Positions 21,546 to 31,212 of a stretch of 64,000 bases of DNA are shown in pieces. The notes beneath the pieces were generated by a model that was not told the origin of the DNA, searched no databases, and worked only from the letters and a program-made list of their open reading frames with translations. This DNA comes from Microbacterium sp. LWH3-1.2. Its GTDB lineage: Bacteria > Actinomycetota > Actinomycetes > Actinomycetales > Microbacteriaceae. The DNA lies in the NCBI RefSeq assembly GCF_040675855.1, contig NZ_JBEGIK010000001.1, forward strand, positions 3,162,001 through 3,226,000, in the 5' to 3' direction. The translations under genes were made by a program, and so were the position numbers. Numbering within the stretch: the first letter of the stretch is position 1; each line of letters opens with the position of its first letter.

Positions 21546-22529
21546 ATGCGCGTCCATGTATCCGCCCCCGACGTCGTCCCCAGCCCGCTCGAGCTGTTCC
21601 GACGCAGCGCTGAGCCCCACGCCGATCGCGCGATCCGTCAAGGTCGCTGGGTCGTGGTGACCCGCGGAGTCTACGCCGATGCCGGCGCTTGGCATGCACT
21701 GGCGCCGTGGGATCGCTATCTTGCTCGAGTCCATGCCGCCGCTGCCCGCCATCCGGATGCCATCTTCGTGCGCGAGTCGGCCGCGGCGCTGCGCGGCCTG
21801 CCCGTCTTCGGTGAACCTCGCGACGTTCACGTGGTGGCGGGTCCGGCGGCGACCGCCCGTGTCGTCTCCGGCACCAGGGTTCATATCGCCGAACGGCTGC
21901 CGCAGCATGAGGAGCTCGGCGGGCTGCTGGTCGCGGCTCCGCTCGAGATCGCAGTAGACCTGGCTCGTCACCATCACCATGCCGTCGGGCTGGCCGGTGC
22001 GTGCAGCGTACTTCGGCACCATCACGATGTGGACGTCGCCGCCATGCGATCGCTGAACCTCGCGCGGCGGAGCAGCCGCGGCCGGCGCCACGCCGCCTGG
22101 GTGTTCGACCGTGCGACGGGCGTTCCCGAGTCCACTCTCGAGGTCGTCAGCCTCGCCGTGATCGAGTGGCTCGGGTTCCCAGTCCCCGAGTTGCAGCAGC
22201 GGTTCAACGGGGAGACGGTCGAGGATGACCTCCGGCTGGACTACTGGTGGCAGGCCGCCAGAATCGGCGGTGAGGCGGACGGTGACGCGAAGTATGCAGG
22301 TATGGACGCGGCAACCATGCTGCGCGCCCGCCGCGTGCGGGACGCCCGACTACTCGAGCGGGGAGTAGCGGCGACTGTCCACTGGGGCTGGTACGAGGCG
22401 ACTCACGTCGCGCCACTGCGCGCCGCCCTGATCGCGGCGGGGCTGAGACCGGAGCGTCCTGAAGACACCGCCGAGCTGCGTTCGCTGACGCGATTGCTCG
22501 CCCCCGGTTCTCGCGCGCCCCGAAGCTGA
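21546..22529 (+). CDS. AbiEi-like/PD-(D/E)XK nuclease-like protein
   Basis: About 327 aa. The N-terminal half resembles the winged-helix and linker of AbiEi-type proteins often annotated as type IV antitoxin domain proteins in actinobacteria (GRWVVVTRGVYAD, then ESAAALRGLPVFG). The C-terminal part has a DUF559/Vsr-like arrangement with D232, E243, D245 and K249 (LRLDYWW, GGEADGDAKY) and a helical RARRVRDARLL, compatible with a PD-(D/E)XK nuclease fold. The ATG at 21546 is the likely start; the frame is open 22 codons upstream. No partner toxin is adjacent and the gene stands alone between two palindromic elements. Function is uncertain. Confidence 0.75.
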   Translation: MRVHVSAPDVVPSPLELFRRSAEPHADRAIRQGRWVVVTRGVYADAGAWHALAPWDRYLARVHAAAARHPDAIFVRESAAALRGLPVFGEPRDVHVVAGPAATARVVSGTRVHIAERLPQHEELGGLLVAAPLEIAVDLARHHHHAVGLAGACSVLRHHHDVDVAAMRSLNLARRSSRGRRHAAWVFDRATGVPESTLEVVSLAVIEWLGFPVPELQQRFNGETVEDDLRLDYWWQAARIGGEADGDAKYAGMDAATMLRARRVRDARLLERGVAATVHWGWYEATHVAPLRAALIAAGLRPERPEDTAELRSLTRLLAPGSRAPRS

Positions 22530-22532
22530 CCC

Positions 22533-22577
22533 TGCCCGCTCGTCGTGCCCGCTCGTCGTCGCCCGCGCGTCGTCGCT
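22533..22577. repeat. Short direct repeats before palindrome copy B
   Basis: TGCCCGCTCGTCG occurs twice in tandem (22533-22545, 22546-22558), followed by a degenerate third unit ending GCGTCGTCG. It directly abuts the palindromic element starting at 22578. It may be replication slippage. Confidence 0.7.
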
Positions 22578-22644
22578 CGAGACTTCATCGGTGCACCGAG
22601 ACCACGTGTCGCCGCTCAACACTCGGTGCGCCGATGAAGCCTCG
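22578..22644. repeat. 67-bp palindrome, copy B
   Basis: The 23-base ends, beginning CGAGACTTCATCGG and ending CGATGAAGCCTCG, are inverted repeats of each other with 21 of 23 positions matching, around a 21-base centre. It has the same length and end sequences as copy A at 21349-21415. Confidence 0.7.
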
Positions 22645-22712
22645 CAAGAATGGGTGGGGGGACGCGCACCACCGGGGCGACCGGCACAACGGGAGCGACG
22701 GGCAGGCGAGAG

Positions 22713-22745
22713 CGACGGGATGCCGCGGAGCTCGGCATCCCGTCG
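22713..22745. terminator. Terminator hairpin between convergent genes
   Basis: A 13-bp stem (22713-22725 with 22733-22745) lies 14 bp after the gcvP stop on the minus strand and serves as a likely terminator for the gcv operon and for the plus-strand gene ending at 22529. The arms contain GGGATGCCG and its complement. Confidence 0.75.
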
Positions 22746-22758
22746 GCTCAAAGGCGCG

Positions 22759-25650
22759 TCAGGCGAAGGCCTCGATCGGCGGGCAGGCGCACACGAGGTT
22801 GCGGTCGCCGTAGGCCTGGTCGATGCGGCGGACCGGGGGCCAGTACTTCGTGCGGACCAGCGTGTGCACCGGGTACACGGCGGTCTCCCGCGAGTAGGGG
22901 TGCTCCCACGAGCCCGAGACCGCGGACTCGGCGGTGTGCGGTGCGTTCACGAGCGGGTTGTCGTCCTGCGGCCACTCCCCCGCGCCGACGCGGTCGGCCT
23001 CGGCCTTGATGGCGATCATCGCCTCGATGAAGCGCTCGATCTCGGGGAGGTCCTCGGACTCCGTCGGCTCGACCATGAGCGTGCCCGCGACGGGGAACGA
23101 CATCGTCGGGGCGTGGAAGCCGTAGTCGATGAGACGCTTGGCGACGTCGTCGACCGAGACCCCGGTCGCCTCCTTGAGCGGACGCAGGTCGAGGATGCAC
23201 TCGTGGGCGACGAGTCCGTCCTCGCCGGTGTAGAGAACCGGGTAGTGGTCGCGCAGGCGCACGGCGATGTAGTTCGCGGCGAGCACCGCGGCCGCCGTCG
23301 CACTGCGCAGTCCTTCGGCGCCCATCATCCGGACGTACGCCCAAGAGATCGGAAGGATGCCGGCCGATCCATGCGGTGCGGCCGAGATGGGGCCGCCGTC
23401 GAAGACGCCGCCCGCGTGGTCCTTTCGCTGCGACAGCGGGTGCGAGGGCAGGTAGGGCGCGAGGTGCGCCTTCGCCGCCACCGGGCCGACGCCGGGGCCG
23501 CCCCCGCCGTGCGGGATGGCGAACGTCTTGTGCAGATTCAGGTGCGAGACGTCGCCGCCCAGGTCGCCGAAGCGCGCGTAGCCGAGGAGTGCGTTGAGGT
23601 TCGCGCCATCGACGTACACCTGACCGCCGGCGTCGTGCACGGCCTGCGTGATGTCGAGCACGTCGTGCTCGTAGACCCCGTGCGTCGACGGGTACGTGAT
23701 CATGAGCGCCGCGAGCTCGTCGGCGTGCGCCGCGATCTTCGCGCGCAGATCGCCGAGGTCGACGTTGCCGGCCTCGTCGCACGCGACCACGACGACGCGC
23801 ATGCCCGCGAGCACGGCGGACGCCGCGTTCGTGCCGTGCGCGGACGACGGGATGAGGCACACCGTGCGAGCGTGATCGCCGTTCGCGCGGTGGTAGCCCC
23901 GGATCGCCATGAGTCCCGCGAGCTCGCCCTGCGAACCGGCGTTGGGCTGCAGCGACACCGCGTCGTACCCGGTGACCTCGGCGAGCCACACCTCGAGCTG
24001 CTCGATCATCGCGAGGTAGCCGCGCACGTCGTCCTCGGGCGCGAACGGGTGCACGCGCGAGAACTCGGGCCACGACACGGCGGCCATCTCGGTCGCCGCG
24101 TTGAGCTTCATGGTGCACGAGCCCAGCGGGATCATGCCGCGATCCAGCGCGTAGTCGCGGTCGGAGAGCTGCTTGAGGTAGCGCATCATCGCCGTCTCGG
24201 AGCGGTGCGAGTTGAACACCGGGTGTGTGAGGAATTCCTCGACGCGGTGCAGCCCCGACGGCACACCCGCCAGGGGTGCAGCATCCGCGAAGGCAAGCAC
24301 GCGTTCGCCCTGCTCCCCCGCACCGAGGAATTCGTGCTCGGGCAGTCCGAAGGCCCACGCGACGGCGGCGAGGTCGGCGGCGGTCGTCGTCTCGTCGACC
24401 GAGACGCCGACCGTCGCGTCGTCCACCCAGAACAGCTGGTAGCCGCGCTCGCGGGCGCGCTCGATCACGCGGCGCGACGCACCGGGCGTCGCGACGCGGA
24501 TGGTGTCGAAGAACGAGTCGGAGCGCAGCGGGAGTCCGTACGAGCGCAGCCGATCGGCGAGCGCCTCCGCCTTCTTCGCGACGTCGGTCGCGATCGCACG
24601 CAGCCCGTCGGGTCCGTGGTACACCGCGTACATCGAGGCCATGACGGCCAGCAGCACCTGCGACGTGCAGATGTTCGACGTGGCCTTCTCACGGCGGATG
24701 TGCTGCTCGCGCGTCTGCAGGGCGAGGCGGTACGCGGGGTGGCCGGCGGCGTCCTGCGAGACGCCGACGAGGCGCCCGGGCAGCTGACGCTCCAGTCCCT
24801 GGCGCACCGCCATGTAGCCGGCGTGCGGGCCGCCGAAGCCGAGCGGCACGCCGAAGCGCTGCGTCGTGCCCACGGCGACGTCTGCGCCGAGCGAGCCGGG
24901 CGAGCGCAGCAGCGTGAGCGCGAGGAGGTCGGCCGCGACCACGACGAGGCCCCCGGCCACGTGGGCAGCGTCGACCACTCCGGCCGGGTCCCACACGTTG
25001 CCCGACGCGCCCGGATACTGCACGAGCACGCCGAACAGCTCGTCGGGAAGGATCGCGCCCCGGGCGAGGTCGAGTTCGACGAGCTCGATGCCGACGGCGG
25101 CCGCGCGGTGCGCGAGGAGCGCCTTCGTCTGCGGCAGCGCGTCGGCGTCGACCACGAACACGTTCGACGCCGCCTTCGACGCACGCCGGGCCACCAGCAT
25201 GCCCTCGACGACGGCGGTCGACTCATCGAGCATCGAGGCGTTCGCCGTCGCGAGCCCGGTGAGGTCGGTCACCATCGTCTGGAAGTTGATGAGCGCCTCG
25301 AGGCGTCCCTGCGAGATCTCGGGCTGGTACGGCGTGTAAGCGGTGTACCAGGAGGGGTTCTCCAGCACGTTGCGCGCGATCACCGATGGCGTGAGCGTGT
25401 CGTAGTATCCCAGCCCGATCATCGCGCGCGCCGTGCGGTTCTGCGACGCCAGCACGCGGAGCTCGGCGAGCGCCTCGGCCTCGGTCGCCGCGGGTGGGAT
25501 GTCGCTCGTCGCGCGAGGCTTGGCATGGATGGATGCCGGGACCGCCGCCTCGACGAGCGCGTCGACGCTGTCGTATCCCAGCGCGTCGAGCATCGTGCGC
25601 TGGGCCGCAGCATCCGTCCCGATGTGACGGTCGGCGAACAGACCCGTCAT
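22759..25650 (-). CDS. gcvP: Glycine dehydrogenase (decarboxylating), P protein
   Basis: The PLP enzyme of the glycine cleavage system, decarboxylating glycine and passing the aminomethyl group to lipoyl-GcvH. The 963-aa single-chain form is full length. It begins with the family N-terminus [21 protein letters not shown], and the PLP lysine lies in [16 protein letters not shown] at about residue 708. It is the last gene of gcvT-gcvH-gcvP and overlaps gcvH by 4 bp. Expression should follow the glycine riboswitch upstream of gcvT. Confidence 0.98.
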   Translation of the reverse strand: MTGLFADRHIGTDAAAQRTMLDALGYDSVDALVEAAVPASIHAKPRATSDIPPAATEAEALAELRVLASQNRTARAMIGLGYYDTLTPSVIARNVLENPSWYTAYTPYQPEISQGRLEALINFQTMVTDLTGLATANASMLDESTAVVEGMLVARRASKAASNVFVVDADALPQTKALLAHRAAAVGIELVELDLARGAILPDELFGVLVQYPGASGNVWDPAGVVDAAHVAGGLVVVAADLLALTLLRSPGSLGADVAVGTTQRFGVPLGFGGPHAGYMAVRQGLERQLPGRLVGVSQDAAGHPAYRLALQTREQHIRREKATSNICTSQVLLAVMASMYAVYHGPDGLRAIATDVAKKAEALADRLRSYGLPLRSDSFFDTIRVATPGASRRVIERARERGYQLFWVDDATVGVSVDETTTAADLAAVAWAFGLPEHEFLGAGEQGERVLAFADAAPLAGVPSGLHRVEEFLTHPVFNSHRSETAMMRYLKQLSDRDYALDRGMIPLGSCTMKLNAATEMAAVSWPEFSRVHPFAPEDDVRGYLAMIEQLEVWLAEVTGYDAVSLQPNAGSQGELAGLMAIRGYHRANGDHARTVCLIPSSAHGTNAASAVLAGMRVVVVACDEAGNVDLGDLRAKIAAHADELAALMITYPSTHGVYEHDVLDITQAVHDAGGQVYVDGANLNALLGYARFGDLGGDVSHLNLHKTFAIPHGGGGPGVGPVAAKAHLAPYLPSHPLSQRKDHAGGVFDGGPISAAPHGSAGILPISWAYVRMMGAEGLRSATAAAVLAANYIAVRLRDHYPVLYTGEDGLVAHECILDLRPLKEATGVSVDDVAKRLIDYGFHAPTMSFPVAGTLMVEPTESEDLPEIERFIEAMIAIKAEADRVGAGEWPQDDNPLVNAPHTAESAVSGSWEHPYSRETAVYPVHTLVRTKYWPPVRRIDQAYGDRNLVCACPPIEAFA

Positions 25651-26026
25651 TCGGCGCCGCCCGTGAGCGAGACGTACGCGTCGCGGTCGAGGAGATCCGC
25701 GACGGCGGCGGGGTCGACCGTGATCTTGACGAGCCAGCCGGCGCCGAACGGATCGGCGTTCACGAGCGAAGGGTCGTCGACCACGGCGTCGTTGACCTCG
25801 ACGACCTCGCCGGTGAGCGGCGCGTAGAGCTCGCCGACGGACTTCGTGGACTCGATCTCGCCTACGACGGTCGCCGCGGTCACGGAGCTCCCCACGGCGG
25901 GGAGCTCGACGAACACGACGTCACCGAGCTTGTCAGCGGCGTACGAGGTGATGCCGACCGTCGCGACGTCGCCCTCCAGGGCGACCCACTCGTGCTCGGC
26001 GGTGTACTTGAGGGCGGTGAGATCGG

Positions 26027-26030
<4 letters not shown>
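25647..26030 (-). CDS. gcvH: Glycine cleavage system H protein
   Basis: A 127-aa lipoyl carrier shuttling the aminomethyl group between GcvP and GcvT. The lipoylation site is Lys63 in [14 protein letters not shown]. Length and N-terminus (TAEHEWV) match the family. It overlaps gcvT and gcvP by 4 bp at each end, so translation of the three genes is tightly coupled. Confidence 0.98.
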
Positions 26031-27145
<1,115 letters not shown>

Positions 27146-27192
27146 GAGTTCTCCCGGTCGCGGACGGGCAGACGCCGGAAGGCGCCTGTGAA

Positions 27193-27476
27193 CTCCCCCT
27201 CTGTCATGGGCCTGAGAGTTTCGCCCGTCCTGTCGAGGAACGGGTTTTCACCGTCGGCGGATTCGCGGGCGATCACGCGGAGACGCGGAGCGTTGTCTCA
27301 CGTGGGGTTTCGATGCGGCGCCGGGGCGCCTTACTCAACCCGATTTCTTGCTTCACTCGGAATCGCTTTTCAGAGTCGGCCTGCCCGAACGGTACGCGTA
27401 CCTGAGAGATTGGCGGGGAGGCTTGCTCCTTCGGTGCTCGGCGATCGCACTGCCGAGGCTCTCCCGCCCGGGTGAT
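27193..27476 (-). ncRNA. Tandem glycine riboswitch upstream of gcvT
   Basis: On the minus strand two glycine-aptamer signatures are readable. The first runs from CGGGAGAGCC (about 27470) through CCGAAGGAGCAAGCC to AATCTCTCAGG (about 27402). The second ends with CGAAACTCTCAGGCCCATGACAGAGGGG at 27197-27225 (key blocks GAAACTCTCAGG and GACAGAGGGG). Such tandem aptamers activate gcv expression when glycine is high. The linker between aptamers and exact helix limits were not folded; boundaries are approximate. Confidence 0.88.
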
Positions 27477-27518
27477 GGGCCGTATTGACTTGCGCAGCAA
27501 GCATACCGTTCGGTGCCG

Positions 27519-28694
27519 TCAGCCGACGCAGTCGCCGGACGACACACGATCGGTCGCGGCGCCCGCGAGCTCGGCGACGGGCTCGAGCTCCTTCATCGTC
27601 ATCGCGTAGCCGAGGTTCTCGTCGTTCTCGGCGCGCGCGAACACGACACCGGCGACCTCCCCGTCGGCTGTGAGGACGGGGCCTCCGGAGTTGCCGGGGC
27701 GCACCACGGAGTGGAGTGAGTAGATCTCGCGCGGATTCGTCGTCCGGTCGTAGATGTCGGGGATCATGGCCGTGCCGGTGTCGCGCACCGATGCGCTCGT
27801 CATCGTGAACGGGCCGCCGAAAGGATAGCCCTGCACAGCAGCCGAGCTGCCCGCCGCAAGGGTCTCGGCGCGCCGGAGCGGCGTGGCGCCCAGATCCTCG
27901 ACCGCGATCACTGCGAGGTCGACGACCTCGTCGAAGTAGACGATCCGCCCCTCGCGCGCCGGCCGCCCCGGCAGTTCGACCAGAGGCAGATCGACGCCCG
28001 CCACGACATGCGCGTTGGTCACGATCCGGTCGGGCGCGATGACGAAGCCCGACCCGGTCGCTCCCCGCCCGCACGCATAGGCGGTGCCTGAGACGCGCGC
28101 GACGGATGCCGCGGCCGTTGCCAGCTCGGGATCATCCAGGGCGACCGGCGGCGCGGTCGGCCTCACCCTCGCGGGTCCGAGAAGCTCACCCAGGCGCGGG
28201 ATGCCGTCTGCGAGGAACGACGATCTCAGCTCGGCCAGTGCCGCCTCGACGGGTGGCGGGACGACCGTCTTGATCGCGTTGACCACGTACGACGAGCCCA
28301 CCGCGGCGGACACGCCCGGAATGCCCGCCATCACCAGCGGCGGCGCAACCAGCGCGAGCGCCAGTGCGGCCGCGATCACCGACGCGATGCCCCCGAGGAA
28401 TCGCTCGGCCCATCGGAGCTTCAGGCGGTCGGCCCCGGAACGCAGCAGGGAACCGAGCCAGGCCCCGAGCGCACCTCCGCCGAAGAGCAGCCCGAGCACC
28501 GTGGCGATCACCGCCACCGTCCGCCACGCCGGGGACGGCACCAGGTTGCTCACCAGCGGCGCCAGCCACGATGCCGCGAATGCGCCGGCCGCGAGGCCGG
28601 CCAGCGTTCCGATACTCGCGAAGAAACCGCGACGGATTCCCGTGATGAGCGCCAGAACGAGGACGAGGACGATGATGACGTCGAAGACGATCAT
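27519..28694 (-). CDS. marP: MarP-family membrane serine protease (acid resistance)
   Basis: A 391-aa protein with four N-terminal membrane helices of CvpA type (from residue 1 to about 155) and a periplasmic trypsin-like domain. The catalytic triad is His229 (TNAHVV), Asp259 (VVDLAV) and Ser336 (RPGNSGGPV). Cys208 and Cys389 correspond to the disulfide pair that activates Mycobacterium tuberculosis MarP (Rv3671c). MarP protects against acid and cell-wall stress by processing a peptidoglycan hydrolase in mycobacteria; the same role here is inferred. It stands alone upstream of the glycine riboswitch. Confidence 0.92.
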   Translation of the reverse strand: MIVFDVIIVLVLVLALITGIRRGFFASIGTLAGLAAGAFAASWLAPLVSNLVPSPAWRTVAVIATVLGLLFGGGALGAWLGSLLRSGADRLKLRWAERFLGGIASVIAAALALALVAPPLVMAGIPGVSAAVGSSYVVNAIKTVVPPPVEAALAELRSSFLADGIPRLGELLGPARVRPTAPPVALDDPELATAAASVARVSGTAYACGRGATGSGFVIAPDRIVTNAHVVAGVDLPLVELPGRPAREGRIVYFDEVVDLAVIAVEDLGATPLRRAETLAAGSSAAVQGYPFGGPFTMTSASVRDTGTAMIPDIYDRTTNPREIYSLHSVVRPGNSGGPVLTADGEVAGVVFARAENDENLGYAMTMKELEPVAELAGAATDRVSSGDCVG

Positions 28695-29044
28695 TCCCGT
28701 GCCCTCCGGTCGGAGCCATTCGTCCGGCCAGATTACGCACTGCGGCTGTGAGCACGCCCCGACGACGCGCGGCCGCGGCGCGCGATTGCGGGTCAGCGGC
28801 GTACGGCGGCGAGCTCCCTGCGGACCTCGTCCCTCAGCATCCCCTGGTTCTCGGGATCCGGCGCGGCGCCCAGCAGGGTGCGAGTGCGCTCGTGCTCGCG
28901 AGGCGGTCCGAGATCTCGATCAGCATCGGCAGGTCGTGGTACGTGATGAAGATGACGGCGAATCCGAGCTTCTCGCGCAGGCGCATGATCTCGCCGATGA
29001 TGCCGCGCTGCACCGCGCTGACGGCAGGTTGTTACGGCGGAGGT
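28695..29044. other. Gap between marP and nrtR, mostly a gene remnant
   Basis: This 350-bp gap contains 100 bp of unassigned GC-rich sequence (which should hold the marP promoter) and then the ABC ATPase remnant listed at 28793-29031. The nrtR promoter starts at 29045. Confidence 0.7.
28793..29031 (-). pseudogene. Remnant of an ABC transporter ATPase, C-terminal part
   Basis: Minus-strand translation gives two coherent pieces in different frames. From about 29029 to 28915: VQRGIIGEIMRLREKLGF followed by VIFITYHDLPMLIEISDR, the post-Walker B and H-loop region of a peptide-type ABC ATPase, with an odd Tyr before the H-loop His. From about 28903 to 28793: PREHERTRTLLGAAPDPENQ ending DEVRRELAAVRR and a TGA, the usual C-terminal extension. 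A stop lies immediately upstream (29032-29034), and about 20 codons between the pieces are missing. Walker A and signature regions are absent. Confidence 0.75.
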
Positions 29045-29073
29045 TTGGCTTCTGGTCAGACTGACACTATTAT
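29045..29073 (+). promoter_or_regulatory. nrtR-nad operon promoter with palindromic operator
   Basis: TTGGCT (29045-29050), 17-bp spacer, TATTAT (29068-29073), followed by a short leader to the ATG at 29097. The spacer contains the perfect palindrome GTCAGACTGAC (29055-29065). NrtR repressors generally bind palindromes in their own operon promoters, so autoregulation of the nad genes through this site is likely. Confidence 0.7.
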
Positions 29074-29096
29074 CGGATGGGACAGTTAGAGTCACT

Positions 29097-29837
29097 ATGA
29101 CCAGAACAACACTCGACCCCCGCTCCCCCGGCACTCCCGCCGCCGACACCGACGCGATCCGCGTGGCGGTGTCGACGGTGATCTTCACGCTCCGGCGGCT
29201 TTCCGGCAGCGACGCCGTCCAGGTCGTGCTCCCGCTCGTGCGCCGCACGCGCGACCCGCACGAGGGTCAGTGGGCGCTCCCCGGCGGATGGCTCGACGTG
29301 ACAGAGGGGCTGGATGCCGCGGCATCCCGCACCCTCGCCGAGACGACCGGGCTGGCACCGACCTATCTCGAGCAGCTCTACGCGTTCGGAGCAGTCGACC
29401 GGTCCCCGACGCGTGTCGTCTCGATCGTGTACTGGGCGCTTCTGCGCGCCGACGAGATCGGCGCCGTCGAGGCCGAGACGGACCACGCCATCGAGAACGT
29501 CCGGTGGTTCGATGCGACTGCCCTTCCCGAGCTCGCGTTCGACCACAACGAGATCGTCGACTACGCGTTGTGGCGCCTGCGGAACAAGGTCGGCTACAGC
29601 CGCATCGCCCACGGGCTGCTCGCCGACGAGTTCACCCTCGCCGACCTCCGCGAGGTGTACGAAGCGATCCTCGGCCGGCGCCTCGACCCGGCGAACTTCC
29701 GTCGCCAGGTCGAGAACTCCGACACCCTCATCCCCACCGACCGCTTCCGCACCGGAAGCCACCGCCCCGCGCGGCTCTACCGCTACAACCAGGACGTCGA
29801 GCTCGCCGACCGCGGTCCGCTCGACGCCCGCCACTGA
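29097..29837 (+). CDS. nrtR: NrtR-type Nudix transcriptional regulator of NAD synthesis
   Basis: A 246-aa protein with an N-terminal Nudix-like domain (VRRTRDPHEGQWALPGGWL, then a degenerate Nudix helix AASRTLAETTGL lacking the full catalytic REx2EE) and a C-terminal winged helix (NKVGYSRIAHGLLADEFTLADLREVYEAI, then NFRRQVENS). This is the NrtR architecture, in which ADP-ribose binding releases operator DNA. It is the first gene of the nad operon and lies 39 bp behind a promoter with a palindrome, consistent with autoregulation. Confidence 0.92.
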   Translation: MTRTTLDPRSPGTPAADTDAIRVAVSTVIFTLRRLSGSDAVQVVLPLVRRTRDPHEGQWALPGGWLDVTEGLDAAASRTLAETTGLAPTYLEQLYAFGAVDRSPTRVVSIVYWALLRADEIGAVEAETDHAIENVRWFDATALPELAFDHNEIVDYALWRLRNKVGYSRIAHGLLADEFTLADLREVYEAILGRRLDPANFRRQVENSDTLIPTDRFRTGSHRPARLYRYNQDVELADRGPLDARH

Positions 29838-29859
29838 CCACACGAACGGAGCACCCGAC

Positions 29860-31212
29860 ATGTCTGCCGTGAACATCACTCTCCAGCCCCGCCGCGAACT
29901 GGATGCCTCGGTCGATCACGCCATCCAGGCGATCGTCGCCGGCGCGGCGGTCGGCGAGACGTGCAACACAGACCTCGCCGCCGGTCCGTGGGACTTCGAC
30001 ACGCGGCCCGGGTACGGCCCGGGCTCGTCGATGGGCGACGTCATCCCTACCGGGTCGCCCCGCCAGGGTGAGCTGCCGCGCGAGTACCGCGAGGCGTCCG
30101 AGGCCGAACTCGACGAGCGCATCCGCGCCGCGAAGGCGACCCTGGGCGACCGGGTCGTCGTCCTGGGGCACTTCTACCAGCGGGAAGAGGTCGTGGTCCA
30201 TGCCGACTACGTGGGCGACTCGTTCCAACTCGCGAACGCGGCGCTCGAGCACCCCGACGCCGAAGCCATCGTGTTCTGCGGCGTGCACTTCATGGCCGAG
30301 ACCGCCGACCTGCTGTCGGGTCCCGAGCAGGCCGTGATCCTCCCGAACCTCGCGGCCGGCTGCTCGATGGCAGACATGGCCGACATCGATCAGGTCGAGG
30401 AGTGCTGGGAGCAGCTCGCCGACGTCTACGGCGACATGGACCAGGCGGATGCTGACGGCCTCGTGCCCGTCATTCCCGTCACGTACATGAACTCCTCGGC
30501 CGCGATCAAGGGCTTCGTCGGACGCCACGGCGGCATCGTGTGCACGTCGTCGAACGCGCGGACGGTCCTCGAGTGGGCGTTCCAGCGCGGACGGCGCGTG
30601 CTGTTCTTCCCCGACCAGCACCTCGGCCGCAACACGGCGAAGGCGATGGGCGTGCCGCTCGAGCAGATGCCGATGTGGAATCCGCGCAAGCCGCTGGGCG
30701 GAGCATCCGTCCACCAGCTCGCCGATGCCCGGGTGATCCTCTGGCACGGCTTCTGCTCGGTGCACCGCCGCTTCTCGGTCGACCAGATCGACAAGGCCCG
30801 TGCGGAGCACCCGGGCGTGCGGGTGATCGTGCACCCCGAATGCCCGATGGAGGTCGTCGACGCCGCCGACGAAGCAGGCTCGACCGATTACATCCGCAAG
30901 GCGATCGAGGCCGCCTCCGGGCCCACGACGTTCGCGATCGGCACCGAGGTGAACCTCGTGCAGCGACTCGCTGCCGACCATCCGCAGCACACGATCTTCT
31001 GCCTCGACCCGGTGGTGTGCCCCTGCTCGACGATGTACCGCATCCACCCGGGTTACCTCGCGTGGGTGCTCGAGGGTCTCGTCGCGGGCGAGGTGCGCAA
31101 CCGCATCACCGTGCCGGCCGCCGTGGCGGACCCGGCACGGGTGGCTCTGGAGCGGATGTTGGCGGCCAAGCCTCCGGCAGCGCCTGCTGCCGCATGGGAG
31201 AACGCCTCATGA
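29860..31212 (+). CDS. nadA: Quinolinate synthase
   Basis: NadA condenses iminoaspartate with dihydroxyacetone phosphate to quinolinate using an oxygen-sensitive 4Fe-4S cluster. The ATG at 29860 is chosen because GGAG lies nine bases before it and it follows nrtR by 22 bp; the open frame extends far upstream through nrtR. The 450-aa product has cluster cysteines in VFCGVHFMAE (about 140), HPECPMEV (about 328) and the CLDPVVCPCSTM segment (about 380-390). The stop overlaps nadB by 4 bp. Confidence 0.97.
   Translation: MSAVNITLQPRRELDASVDHAIQAIVAGAAVGETCNTDLAAGPWDFDTRPGYGPGSSMGDVIPTGSPRQGELPREYREASEAELDERIRAAKATLGDRVVVLGHFYQREEVVVHADYVGDSFQLANAALEHPDAEAIVFCGVHFMAETADLLSGPEQAVILPNLAAGCSMADMADIDQVEECWEQLADVYGDMDQADADGLVPVIPVTYMNSSAAIKGFVGRHGGIVCTSSNARTVLEWAFQRGRRVLFFPDQHLGRNTAKAMGVPLEQMPMWNPRKPLGGASVHQLADARVILWHGFCSVHRRFSVDQIDKARAEHPGVRVIVHPECPMEVVDAADEAGSTDYIRKAIEAASGPTTFAIGTEVNLVQRLAADHPQHTIFCLDPVVCPCSTMYRIHPGYLAWVLEGLVAGEVRNRITVPAAVADPARVALERMLAAKPPAAPAAAWENAS

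Noticed and set aside
22591..25827. A 1,078-codon plus-strand open frame opposite gcvP/gcvH
   Set aside because: It is antisense to intact, clearly recognisable gcvP and gcvH. Its translation is rich in Arg, His, Val and Asp in the pattern expected from the complement of high-GC codons, with no domain.
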